A stretch of 43,819 nt of DNA from Candidatus Angelobacter sp. (GTDB lineage Bacteria; Acidobacteriota; Terriglobia; Terriglobales; Acidobacteriaceae): assembly GCA_025462835.1 (NCBI GenBank), contig JAOAPH010000144.1:1-43819 (forward strand), given 5' to 3'. The notes below the pieces were generated by a model. The model saw only the letters and a list, made by a program, of their open reading frames with translations. It was not told the DNA's origin and did not search any database. How positions within the stretch are numbered: position 1 is the first letter of the stretch; every line of letters starts with the position of its first letter. Below are positions 26,934 through 35,258 of this stretch, in pieces. The position numbers were made by a program, and so were the translations under genes.

Positions 26934-28202
26934 TCATTTCACTCGTACCTTTGGTTCCACCGACATGCCGAGCCGCAACAGGTGCTCGGGATCCTGCCCT
27001 TTTTCGAAAATTATCTTGACTGGGATTCTCTGGACTACTTTGACGTAGTTTCCGGTCGCATTTTCAGGCGGCAACACGCTGAAGAGCGACCCGGTTGCGC
27101 CGGCGATGTTGAGAACGTGGCCGTTGTAGGTGTTGCCGTGAGCATCGACGGAGATCTTCGCGGGCTGCCCCGGCCGCATATACCTTAATTGCGTCTCCTT
27201 GAAGTTGGCTGTCACCCAGATATTCTGACTGTCCAACGGAACGATCGTCATCATTTGCTGTCCCGATATTACGTTCTGGCCTGGCTGCGCGGACCTTTGT
27301 CCTACGAGCCCGCTGACGGGCGCCACTATCGTCGCATATTGCAAGTTCAACTGGGCCTGCTGCAACGCTGCAGCTGCACTTTGAGTTTGTGCCTCCGCTG
27401 CCCGCGCCCTGGAGAGCTGTATCGAAATCTGCTGGGGTCGCGTTTGCGCGTTTCGTACTTCTGCCTCGGCTTGCTCAACCTTCGCCTGCGCCTGAGTGAC
27501 AGACTGGGCTGCCGCTAAAGCCAGCGCCCGGGCATTCGCAACGGCAGCAGCTGTGCCTTTCTGGGCAAGGACAGCTTGAGTATATTGCTGCTGCGGGATC
27601 TCGTCCCTAGCCGCGAGCGGCTTGTATCGACGGACGTTGTCCTGAGCATTCAGGTCGTTGGCTTCCGCCTGCCGCAGCGCGGCCTCAGCCGCATCAAACT
27701 GTTTCTCGGCCGCGGCGAGGCCAGCAGTCGCATTCGCGAGGTCCGCTTCAGCTGTAGTGACGGTGGTTGAAGTGCTCACCGAAGTGACGGGCACAGTGGT
27801 CTTCTGCGCGGCGGCATTGGCCTGATCATTGGCCAAGATCGCCTTGGCGTTCGCTACCGCGACCTCATAGTCTTTGGGGTCGAGTTGCGCCAGCACGGTG
27901 CCGGCTTCTACATACTGATTGTTGTCCACCGTGACACGAGTAACGTAGCCCGAAACTCGGGAGCTGACGGGATAGATATAGCCGTCGACTTGAGCGTCAT
28001 CCGTGGATTCATAGGTAGTGAAGTAGCGATACAACAGGACTCCGACCACGACGACAACAAGGCCGAGTACTCCCAGCAGGATTTTCGTGCGCGGTTTCAG
28101 ACTCCGCCTTCGAGTTCGTCCCGACTCCACTCCCGTGCCGCTGGAGGGTTCTTCGAGCTTAGGCTTTTGCGGGGCTTCTGTTCTTGTGTCGGCCATCGTC
28201 AC
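26934..28202 (-). CDS. HlyD/EmrA-type membrane fusion protein
   Basis: 422 residues. A Lys/Arg-rich N-terminus is followed by a single membrane anchor (TKILLGVLGLVVVVVGVLLY) and the EmrA-like signature YESTDDAQVDGYIYPVSSRV, SGYVTRVTVDNNQYVEAG and VLAQLDPKDYEVAV (biotinyl-lipoyl-like halves). An Ala/Gln-rich coiled-coil hairpin (~115-265) and the returning lipoyl half (YATIVAPVSGLVGQRSAQPG) come next. It bridges the MFS pump and the TolC-like channel across the periplasm. The GTG start overlaps the TGA of the TolC-like gene and has GGAG at good spacing; ATG 28196 is an alternative two codons in. Confidence 0.92.
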   Translation of the reverse strand: MTMADTRTEAPQKPKLEEPSSGTGVESGRTRRRSLKPRTKILLGVLGLVVVVVGVLLYRYFTTYESTDDAQVDGYIYPVSSRVSGYVTRVTVDNNQYVEAGTVLAQLDPKDYEVAVANAKAILANDQANAAAQKTTVPVTSVSTSTTVTTAEADLANATAGLAAAEKQFDAAEAALRQAEANDLNAQDNVRRYKPLAARDEIPQQQYTQAVLAQKGTAAAVANARALALAAAQSVTQAQAKVEQAEAEVRNAQTRPQQISIQLSRARAAEAQTQSAAAALQQAQLNLQYATIVAPVSGLVGQRSAQPGQNVISGQQMMTIVPLDSQNIWVTANFKETQLRYMRPGQPAKISVDAHGNTYNGHVLNIAGATGSLFSVLPPENATGNYVKVVQRIPVKIIFEKGQDPEHLLRLGMSVEPKVRVK

Positions 28203-29692
28203 TTTACTCCCAGGAATTGGAGGCCAGATTGTTGTGCCACGCCGATTGCTTGCGCGAGCGATATTTTGGCCGAGTTGTAGCTGTAGAGACTGGCGATGTA
28301 CGACTGGTTAGCCAAAGCTACTGCTTGTTGGGCCTGGACGACCTCGACATTATTGGCCACCCCCGCTTGAAAGCGGTGTTGCGCCTGCTCCAGTGTCTGG
28401 TTGGCAAGCTCGACATTGCTTTGCGCCACGGTCACAAGATCGGACGACGACTTCAAGTTGAGGAATGCCGTTCGAACCTGGGTGTCAATCTTGCCACTCA
28501 GGTCCGCAAGTTGTGCTTTGCGGTCCTGTAGTGTCGAATCCGCCTGCAATTTGTCAGCTTGGACTTGAGTTCCAAGGAACAACGGGATGGTGATAGTTCC
28601 TGCGACCGTGAATGTCCCGTGCGAGTTGGAAAAATTTGGGCTGCCAATGTCGCCGTAGTTGGCGTTAATACCCGCCGAGGGATAGTACTGCGCCGCGGCC
28701 GCCTGCAGCGCCAATTCAGCCGCTCGGACCTGCACCTTGGCGCTCAGGTAATCGGACCTAGCCAGATAGGCTTGCTTTAAAGCCTGCTCCAGCGTGATAC
28801 CGGTCAGCGGGGCATAGGGGATCGGGTCAGTCAACTGGAAGTCTTGGCCATTCGGCAGGCCGATGATCCGGGCCAGAGCGAGTTTGTCTATGGCGAGTTG
28901 GTTCTCGGCGGAGATGAGTTGCTGCTGCTGTGACTGCAACTGCACCTTGGCGCGCAGCACGTCGATGCCGGCAATAACGCCTGACTTGTTTCGATCCACG
29001 TCCTGCTCGTAGATCACCTGGTTGGTCCTGACCTGAGCTCGGTTAGACTCCACGCTAGCCGCATCAGCAATTACTTGCAGATAGGCTACGGCCGTGATCA
29101 AGATCACCAGGTCACGATCGTTTCTATTGGAGTATTTCGAAGCCATTTCGGACTGCGAAGCCGACTTCCAGTTCTTGAGGTCAGACCAGTTAATAATTTC
29201 CTGGTTCAGGTACCCGCGAGCGTCGACTACGGAGAATGGCCCAACAATCGGTGGGATGTTGAGGCCGGGAATACTGGGCAGCCGTATACCCTCGGCTCGC
29301 AGATTGATCTGTTCGACTGTGTCACTCACTTTCGCGTTGAGGTTGGGTAGCAGGGCGTTCAAATTGCGCAGGCGCGCGGCGTGGGCGGCTCTGGTGTTCT
29401 GGTCGCTCTCAATCACCCCGAGGTTGTATTTCAGGGCGAGGTCGAAGGCGTCTTTGAGCGAGAGCGCAAGCGATGTCCCCGTCGCTTGGCCGGTGGGCAC
29501 GCTTCCCTGAAATGGGCTTTGCTGATATGCGCTTTGCTGCTGGCCGATGGGTGTGCTCCCGGACTGCGACCCGCCTGACGTGCCAACGCCAGTGGTTGTC
29601 TGGCCGAAACCGAAACCTTGGGCGATCGCGAGCAGACTGAGGAGGACAGCGCCGCGCGCAAACCTCTCCATAAGGCGTCTCTCAGTAAACAT
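28199..29692 (-). CDS. TolC-family outer-membrane efflux protein
   Basis: 497 residues from ATG 29692, chosen because GGGAG lies six bases upstream; the frame continues to ATG 29722 but without such a site. A signal peptide (ARGAVLLSLLAIAQGFGFGQ) and a Gly/Ser/Gln-rich linker precede two outer-membrane-efflux repeats: LSLKDAFDLALKYNLGVIES, NLNALLPNLNAKVS, then LEQALKQAYLARSDYLSAKV and QYYPSAGINANYGD. Long helices rich in Ala/Gln form the periplasmic tunnel. It is the exit channel for the HlyD/MFS pump encoded in the same operon. Confidence 0.92.
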   Translation of the reverse strand: MFTERRLMERFARGAVLLSLLAIAQGFGFGQTTTGVGTSGGSQSGSTPIGQQQSAYQQSPFQGSVPTGQATGTSLALSLKDAFDLALKYNLGVIESDQNTRAAHAARLRNLNALLPNLNAKVSDTVEQINLRAEGIRLPSIPGLNIPPIVGPFSVVDARGYLNQEIINWSDLKNWKSASQSEMASKYSNRNDRDLVILITAVAYLQVIADAASVESNRAQVRTNQVIYEQDVDRNKSGVIAGIDVLRAKVQLQSQQQQLISAENQLAIDKLALARIIGLPNGQDFQLTDPIPYAPLTGITLEQALKQAYLARSDYLSAKVQVRAAELALQAAAAQYYPSAGINANYGDIGSPNFSNSHGTFTVAGTITIPLFLGTQVQADKLQADSTLQDRKAQLADLSGKIDTQVRTAFLNLKSSSDLVTVAQSNVELANQTLEQAQHRFQAGVANNVEVVQAQQAVALANQSYIASLYSYNSAKISLAQAIGVAQQSGLQFLGVK

Positions 29693-29725
29693 TGCGACTC
29701 CCGTTCCGGACGTCCGTCGCATCGA

Positions 29726-30352
29726 TCACGTCCGCAGCTTTGATAACTTTGCAGCTGTCTCGAGGATTGTCTTCACTGCTACGTCCTCCCCCATGCTGGA
29801 ATTAACCATCAGGTGAAAACGGCGTCTTTCAGGCCAGTCCACTCCAAAATACTGCTTGATGAAAGCCGCACGCTGGACGTCGACCGTCTCCACCAGTTCA
29901 ATCGCATCCTTCTCGTCCTTGCCAGTTGACTGCAAGCGGAGGACTTTGTCTTGAAAAGGGGCGTAAACAAAAACGTGGAACGCGTCATTGCGGTCCCCCA
30001 AGTAGTAAGCGGACCCTCGCCCCACAATCACGGAGTCGCCGACCTCAGCTACTTGCATCACGATTTTCTGCACGACTTCGCGAACGCAGTCGGTATCCAC
30101 CAGCTTCAACCTGGGTGCGTTCAGGCTTCCTTCGAAACTGCCGCGCATAAAAGCCTTAAGGAGGCGGTAGGAGGCGGGATCCCTTTGCTCCTCATGCTCC
30201 ACGACCACATGGCGGTCACAATCCATTCGTCGGGCGATTTCATCCGTCAGCAACTGGTCCCAAAGTCTCCAGCCAAGGCGCTCCGCCACCTCCTTAGCGA
30301 TGGCACCTCCCCCACTTCCGAATTCGCGCTCAATCGTGATGATTCGAATCAT
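29726..30352 (-). CDS. Cytidylate-kinase-like protein
   Basis: 208 residues from ATG 30352. The N-terminus MIRIITIEREFGSGGGAIAK, then EVAERLGWRLWDQLLTDEIA, matches the cytidylate kinase-like P-loop family, in which the P-loop is an atypical Gly-rich GSGGG. Later VGDSVIVGRGSAYYLGDRND and HVFVYAPFQDKVLRL are shared with that family. Canonical Cmk is a housekeeping CMP kinase; the substrate of this branch is unproven. It sits between the MFS pump gene and tolC in an efflux operon, which is odd for a nucleotide kinase and hints at a sensory or modifying role. The frame upstream to TTG 30376 adds eight codons without support. Confidence 0.82.
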   Translation of the reverse strand: MIRIITIEREFGSGGGAIAKEVAERLGWRLWDQLLTDEIARRMDCDRHVVVEHEEQRDPASYRLLKAFMRGSFEGSLNAPRLKLVDTDCVREVVQKIVMQVAEVGDSVIVGRGSAYYLGDRNDAFHVFVYAPFQDKVLRLQSTGKDEKDAIELVETVDVQRAAFIKQYFGVDWPERRRFHLMVNSSMGEDVAVKTILETAAKLSKLRT

Positions 30353-30409
30353 GGTGAATCTCAAACTCCTGAGCAATCAGCTGTCCGCGCCGCTTGCCAA
30401 TTTTTATCG

Positions 30410-32011
30410 CTAGCCGACTGCTACTTCGCCGGCTCCAGGCTGGTTCCTTCTTAGCGCAAACGAGAGCAGGAACATGATCGCCGCTCCAATGGCCAGAATC
30501 GCGTACGTGTCGACGTAAGCGAGGGCACTCGCCTGATCTCTCACTGTGCGATAAAGCCGGGCGTATGCCTGGTGCGTGGCCGTTGTTACACTCATCCCCG
30601 CTTCCGTCAGCCGCATGGCCAGAGCATGAAGAACCTGGTTAAACGGAAGGTGTCCAGGGCTGGTGTTCGAAACCAGGTACGCCTGATGGACTTGCGCCCG
30701 GCGAGCCGTGAGAGTGGTCACCATGGACGTTCCGAAGCTGCTCCCGATGTTCCGCATGAAGTTCACCATTCCGGCGATAGTGTTGTTCTTTTCCGGCGGC
30801 ATTCCCACATACACCGCGAGCGATATGGGCACGAACAAAAACGGAAGGCCAATCGCCTGCAGAACGCGTAAGTAGCTGGCAGTCCTGAAGCTGATCTGCA
30901 AACTGAGATGCTGGGTGGTGTAGTACAAGGACCACGCGAGCACCAGCCAACCAAAGCTGATCAAGTAGCGCGCCTGCACCTTGGACGAGAGTATCCCTAC
31001 GACGGGCATCATAACCAGCAGCACGATCCCACCGGCCGAAAGGACAAGGCCCGCCGACTGAGCCTCGTAGCCCAAGTAGTTCTGCAGGAATTGTGGAAGG
31101 AGCACAATGCTGGAGAACAGCACGACTCCCAAATTGAACATCATCAGGTTGGAGCCCAAGTAGTTGAAATTCCTGAAGAGGCGCACGTCGATGACAGGGT
31201 CCTTTTGAAACCATTCCCATATGACCAGGGCAACCAGTGCCACCACGGCAATCACGGTGAGCGTGAGAATAAAGTGTGACCCGAACCAGTCATCCTCTTG
31301 CCCTTTATCAAGCACCACCTGCAGCGCGGCAATGCCGATGGTGAGCAGAGCCACGCCGATGTAATCGATTCTCACGCCAGCGCCTTTGGCGACCCTCGCC
31401 CAAGGCGGATCTTCGACCAGGCGATAGATCAGGAACAGCGCCACAATACCCACGGGCAAATTGATGAAGAAAATCCAGCGCCAACTATAGTTGTCTGTGA
31501 TCCAGCCACCCAAAGTGGGTCCGATGGTCGGACCGAAGACTGAGGTGATGCCGTATAGCGCGAATGCCACGCCGCGCTCTTCAGGCGGAAACGTATCTGC
31601 CAGAATCGCTTGAGCCATAGGCTGCAGTCCGCCGCCGCCGGCACCTTGCAGGACCCTAAATATAATGATCGTCCCAAGATTTGGGGCGATTCCGCACAGT
31701 AGGGAGCTCAAAGTGAAGAGCACGAGGCAGATCATGAAGAACCGCTTGCGTCCGAATAAGCCGGCAAACCAACCGGTCATGGGCAGCACGATGGCGTTTG
31801 AGGCGAGATAGGAAGTGAGAATCCAGGTGCTCTCGTCGTTGCTCGCGCTCAGGTTGCCGGCGATGTGGGGCAACGCGACGTTGGCGATGCTTGTGTCGAG
31901 CACCTCCATGAAGGCCGCCATCGCAACCACGATTGCAATCAGCCAAGGATTGGCCTTGGGGCGCCATCGCTTACCGGGGGGCTCGCCGAAGCTGTCCGCT
32001 TGCGAATTCAT
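30410..32011 (-). CDS. DHA2-family MFS drug efflux pump (EmrB-like)
   Basis: 533 residues from ATG 32011 (GGTGAG upstream); the longer frame adds a proline-rich leader that looks non-coding. About 14 membrane helices. Motifs: AFMEVLDTSIANVALPHIAG (DHA2 helix 1), STWILTSYLASNAIVLPMTG, WFAGLFGRKRFF (MFS motif A), LQGAGGGGLQPMAQAILADT (motif B region) and GITSVFGPTIGPTLGGWITD (motif C). It exports hydrophobic compounds by proton antiport, with the HlyD and TolC-like partners downstream. It is the first gene of the four-gene efflux operon. Confidence 0.93.
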   Translation of the reverse strand: MNSQADSFGEPPGKRWRPKANPWLIAIVVAMAAFMEVLDTSIANVALPHIAGNLSASNDESTWILTSYLASNAIVLPMTGWFAGLFGRKRFFMICLVLFTLSSLLCGIAPNLGTIIIFRVLQGAGGGGLQPMAQAILADTFPPEERGVAFALYGITSVFGPTIGPTLGGWITDNYSWRWIFFINLPVGIVALFLIYRLVEDPPWARVAKGAGVRIDYIGVALLTIGIAALQVVLDKGQEDDWFGSHFILTLTVIAVVALVALVIWEWFQKDPVIDVRLFRNFNYLGSNLMMFNLGVVLFSSIVLLPQFLQNYLGYEAQSAGLVLSAGGIVLLVMMPVVGILSSKVQARYLISFGWLVLAWSLYYTTQHLSLQISFRTASYLRVLQAIGLPFLFVPISLAVYVGMPPEKNNTIAGMVNFMRNIGSSFGTSMVTTLTARRAQVHQAYLVSNTSPGHLPFNQVLHALAMRLTEAGMSVTTATHQAYARLYRTVRDQASALAYVDTYAILAIGAAIMFLLSFALRRNQPGAGEVAVG

Positions 32012-32320
32012 TGAGCTCTCACCACCTGCTTGCTCGGACACCTTCGGAGTTCGGCGCGGCTGACAGCTTGGTTGATGCGGCAAGTTCAGGGGAGTTGTCC
32101 CCGGCTCAATGTTTTGGGACGGCTCTGGAGTATCCAGAACTGGAATTATTTGGTGATGCAGAACCTATCGCCCACTCCCCTGTTGTTGCACCTCGAATCT
32201 TCAATCTAAGTTCGCTATAGGAAGAGACAGCAAAAGCATCCGGGTTCAACAAATTCCAACAGCTTTCAACGAGCAGTTGGCAAGCCGTTCCACACCGATC
32301 AGTTCCAATCCTCAAAGCGG
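32012..32320. other. Intergenic region upstream of the efflux operon, with a dispersed repeat
   Basis: 309 bp, no gene seen. It contains the start region of the efflux operon and, at its right end, copy B of the repeat also found at 21187. No regulator gene is adjacent, and I could not identify a promoter or operator with confidence. Confidence 0.4.
32257..32276. repeat. Dispersed repeat, copy B
   Basis: CAACAGCTTTCAACGAGCAG, identical to 21189-21208. The flanks (preceded by GGTTCAACAAATTC, followed by a degenerate ~40-base match) suggest a longer, decayed repeat unit. The two copies are 11 kb apart, one next to the tRNA-bounded island and one in the promoter region of the efflux operon. Confidence 0.6.
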
Positions 32321-35062
32321 CTAGCCAGTATTTCTCAATCCGGCCGAGATTCCGCTGATGGTAGCGCCTAAAGCAAACTTTAAATCAGATGTGTCCTGGC
32401 CTGCTCGCTTGCGGCGCAATAGCTCAATCTGAATCAAACTCAACGGATCCACGTACGGATTGCGCAATCGGATGGAGCGGTCTAAGACCTGATTTGTCTC
32501 TAGTAGCCGGGTTTGTCCAGTGATGCGCAGCAGCATTGTCTTCGTTCTTTCGAACTCTTCTTTCAGCATGCCATAGACTCGCTGGCTAATCCCTCGATCT
32601 TTAACCAGGCTGGCGTACATGCGAGCAATTCCAAAATCGGCTTTCGCCATCCCCATCTCGACGTTGCGAACCATATCCTCAAAAAGGTAAAAACCGCTCA
32701 TCATCTGTTTGAGCAGTTCCTCATTTTCTGTAGACTGCGAAGCGAATTGCTCTAGCGCATGTCCCACGCCAAACCAGCCAGGCATTACGTGCCGGCTCTG
32801 CATCCATCCGAAGACCCAAGGAATAGCACGTAAGCTTTCCAAGCCTCCGTTCTGCGATCTGCGGGATGGACGTGAGCCGATTCGTGCATATTCCAAGTCG
32901 TCGACGGGCGTAGCCTGGTAGAAATATTCGATCAGTTCAGCATTTTCGGCGATGTTCGTTCGATAAAACCGGAAAGCGAGTTGTGACATGTGCTCCATTG
33001 CCGCCGCCCATGTCCTTTCCTGGACGGGGATAATAGGGCGCCCCGGCCGCACCAAAGCTTCCAGTGATGCCGCCACCATCAATTCCAGATTCCACTCCGC
33101 TAACAACGGATCAGAATACTTCCAGTTCAATACCTCCCCTTGCTCGGTAATGCGCAGTTTTCCCGAGAATGCACCCACAGGTTGCGCCACGATGGCCCGG
33201 TGCGTTGGTCCGCCGCCACGGCCGACTGTGCCACCCCGGCCATGAAAGAGCCGCAGTTTGACTCCGCATTCGTCGGCAATCGCATGCAAGTCGCGATGTG
33301 CCTTGTATATTTCCCATGTGCTCGTGAACATGCCTCCGTCCTTGTTGGAATCGGAGTATCCAAGCATGACCTCCTGGTTTCGACCCCAAGAATCAAGAAA
33401 TGGCTGATATTCCGCCGTCAACCAGAGCTCACGGCAATGCTCTGGGCAAGCCCGCAGATCTTCTATCGATTCGAAAAGTGGTACCGGCATCAGCCCGGGA
33501 TCGTGTTCTGAGGCCTTCACGGTGATGCCGTTCAATTCCGCAAGACGCAGAAGTTGGGTGACGTCACTAGCGCTCGTCGCGCCGCTAATTACGTATTGCG
33601 CGATTGAATCTGCAGGAAACTCACGCTTCAGTTCCGCTATGGTGCGCAAAGTTTGCATCAACTCGAGTGTCGAGCCGGAGGGTGTTCTCAGGGACTGTGT
33701 TGCCTTCGTAATTTCATTGAACGCCTGCATATGTACACGCGCGTGTTGTCGTACATCCAATGTGTGTAGATGGAAGCCAAAACATTCGGCCTTCCTTATA
33801 AGCGGGTTGACAATCATTTTGGCCAACCGCTCGCCATGATTTTCGAGCAAGCTCTTGCGGATTAGCTTTAGGTCAGCGACAAATTCCTCCACATTTGAGT
33901 AAGCCTGTTCTCCTTGCGACTGTTCCAGCGCAAGCATCAGTCGCTCTTGCATCCGGGCAAGGAATGCCCGATAGACTTCATCTTCGGGACCCCAGGGCTG
34001 TTTCCGCAACGGTACCCGTTGCACATAACTTGTCGTCGCCCCAACCAATTCTTCTGAGACTCCGATCTGCCGGCGCGAGGAACTGATCGTGCGCATCAGC
34101 TCGCGAGTGGCCATAATGTAATGATTCAGAATTACTTGGCGAGCCATCTGCAAAGCTTCGCGCGTCGATGCCGGAGTCACGTTTGGATTACCGTCCCGGT
34201 CGCCCCCGATCCAAGAACCGAAGCGAATCACATTGGGAATCTCCGGCACACGTCCATAGACATCCAGGAGCGCTTCCTCGAATTCCCTATACAAATCAGG
34301 TACCACGCCAATCAGGCATGCGGGATAGAGGTCCAAACCCATTTTGATCTCATCTCGCACAGTGGGCTGCTGGCGCCGAACTTCATCTGTCTGCCAGAGG
34401 GTTGCGATTTCTGAGGCGATGAACTCCTGGTGCTCTCGAACGGCTTGTGCAGTGAGCGGTAAGCTATCAAGCGCCTGCAACCGTTCGCCAATTCTGTGTC
34501 GCTTATAAAGAACCGTGCGCCTTGATACTTCTGTTGGGTGCGCGGTGAAGACAGGAACTACTTCAATCTTCCTCAGTGCTTCAATGATCGCTTCGCGACT
34601 GATTCCTGCCGTCTTCATCCGCTGTAAAGTTCCTGCAAAAGAACCCGGCAGATATACACGATTTCCGGAGACCTGCTTAGCTCTCTTTCTTCTTTTACGG
34701 TGATTAGCCTCTGCAAGATTGATAAGTTCGAAGTAGATTGCGAATGCCTTCGCTATTCTATGGGCATCGTCAAGAGACATCTCCGCTACCGACCGTTTTG
34801 AATCGATCACTAGATCGGAGGTATCGGCCCCGGAGGATTCCTGTTCGCGGCGCGTCACCATAGATGTCCGGAGTTGTTCAACCGTGTTTAGGAACTCAGG
34901 GCTAACCTGTTCCGCCAAGGTGTCGCCCAGAATCTTGCCGAGTGAGCGGACATCGCGGCGCAAAGGAACTTCTTTGACATCGGGTGCATCGCTGATTAGT
35001 TCGCTCAACCTGTGATGCTGATCAATGACAGACCATAGAAGCTCGCTTTTGCGGATGACCAT
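32321..35062 (-). CDS. ppc: Phosphoenolpyruvate carboxylase
   Basis: 913 residues, the normal length. It carboxylates phosphoenolpyruvate to oxaloacetate, replenishing the TCA cycle. Both active-site signatures are present: VFTAHPTEVSRRT with catalytic H175, and the later LGYSDSNKDGGMFTSTWEIY segment; SWIGGDRDGNPNVTP and FHGRGGTVGRGGGPTHRA provide further catalytic and PEP-binding residues. The C-terminus ends in the usual region (LRNTG). The ATG follows an AGGTG. It is divergent from the GH13 gene across a 196-bp region that must hold both promoters. Confidence 0.97.
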   Translation of the reverse strand: MVIRKSELLWSVIDQHHRLSELISDAPDVKEVPLRRDVRSLGKILGDTLAEQVSPEFLNTVEQLRTSMVTRREQESSGADTSDLVIDSKRSVAEMSLDDAHRIAKAFAIYFELINLAEANHRKRRKRAKQVSGNRVYLPGSFAGTLQRMKTAGISREAIIEALRKIEVVPVFTAHPTEVSRRTVLYKRHRIGERLQALDSLPLTAQAVREHQEFIASEIATLWQTDEVRRQQPTVRDEIKMGLDLYPACLIGVVPDLYREFEEALLDVYGRVPEIPNVIRFGSWIGGDRDGNPNVTPASTREALQMARQVILNHYIMATRELMRTISSSRRQIGVSEELVGATTSYVQRVPLRKQPWGPEDEVYRAFLARMQERLMLALEQSQGEQAYSNVEEFVADLKLIRKSLLENHGERLAKMIVNPLIRKAECFGFHLHTLDVRQHARVHMQAFNEITKATQSLRTPSGSTLELMQTLRTIAELKREFPADSIAQYVISGATSASDVTQLLRLAELNGITVKASEHDPGLMPVPLFESIEDLRACPEHCRELWLTAEYQPFLDSWGRNQEVMLGYSDSNKDGGMFTSTWEIYKAHRDLHAIADECGVKLRLFHGRGGTVGRGGGPTHRAIVAQPVGAFSGKLRITEQGEVLNWKYSDPLLAEWNLELMVAASLEALVRPGRPIIPVQERTWAAAMEHMSQLAFRFYRTNIAENAELIEYFYQATPVDDLEYARIGSRPSRRSQNGGLESLRAIPWVFGWMQSRHVMPGWFGVGHALEQFASQSTENEELLKQMMSGFYLFEDMVRNVEMGMAKADFGIARMYASLVKDRGISQRVYGMLKEEFERTKTMLLRITGQTRLLETNQVLDRSIRLRNPYVDPLSLIQIELLRRKRAGQDTSDLKFALGATISGISAGLRNTG

Positions 35063-35258
35063 AGCACCTAGAGTCGCAAATCCAACCCGAAGAGCGCAAG
35101 CGACCTGGAAAACTGATTGATGGGCCTTACCGAATTAGCAAGACAAATAAACCGTCTTCAAAGTAAGCTCGTCAGAAGTCTGCAAAACAAATGCAATTCG
35201 CCCTTCGCTTCACGTTCTAACAACTAAGGCTGGAAAGACACGACGTTTTCACGGACCG

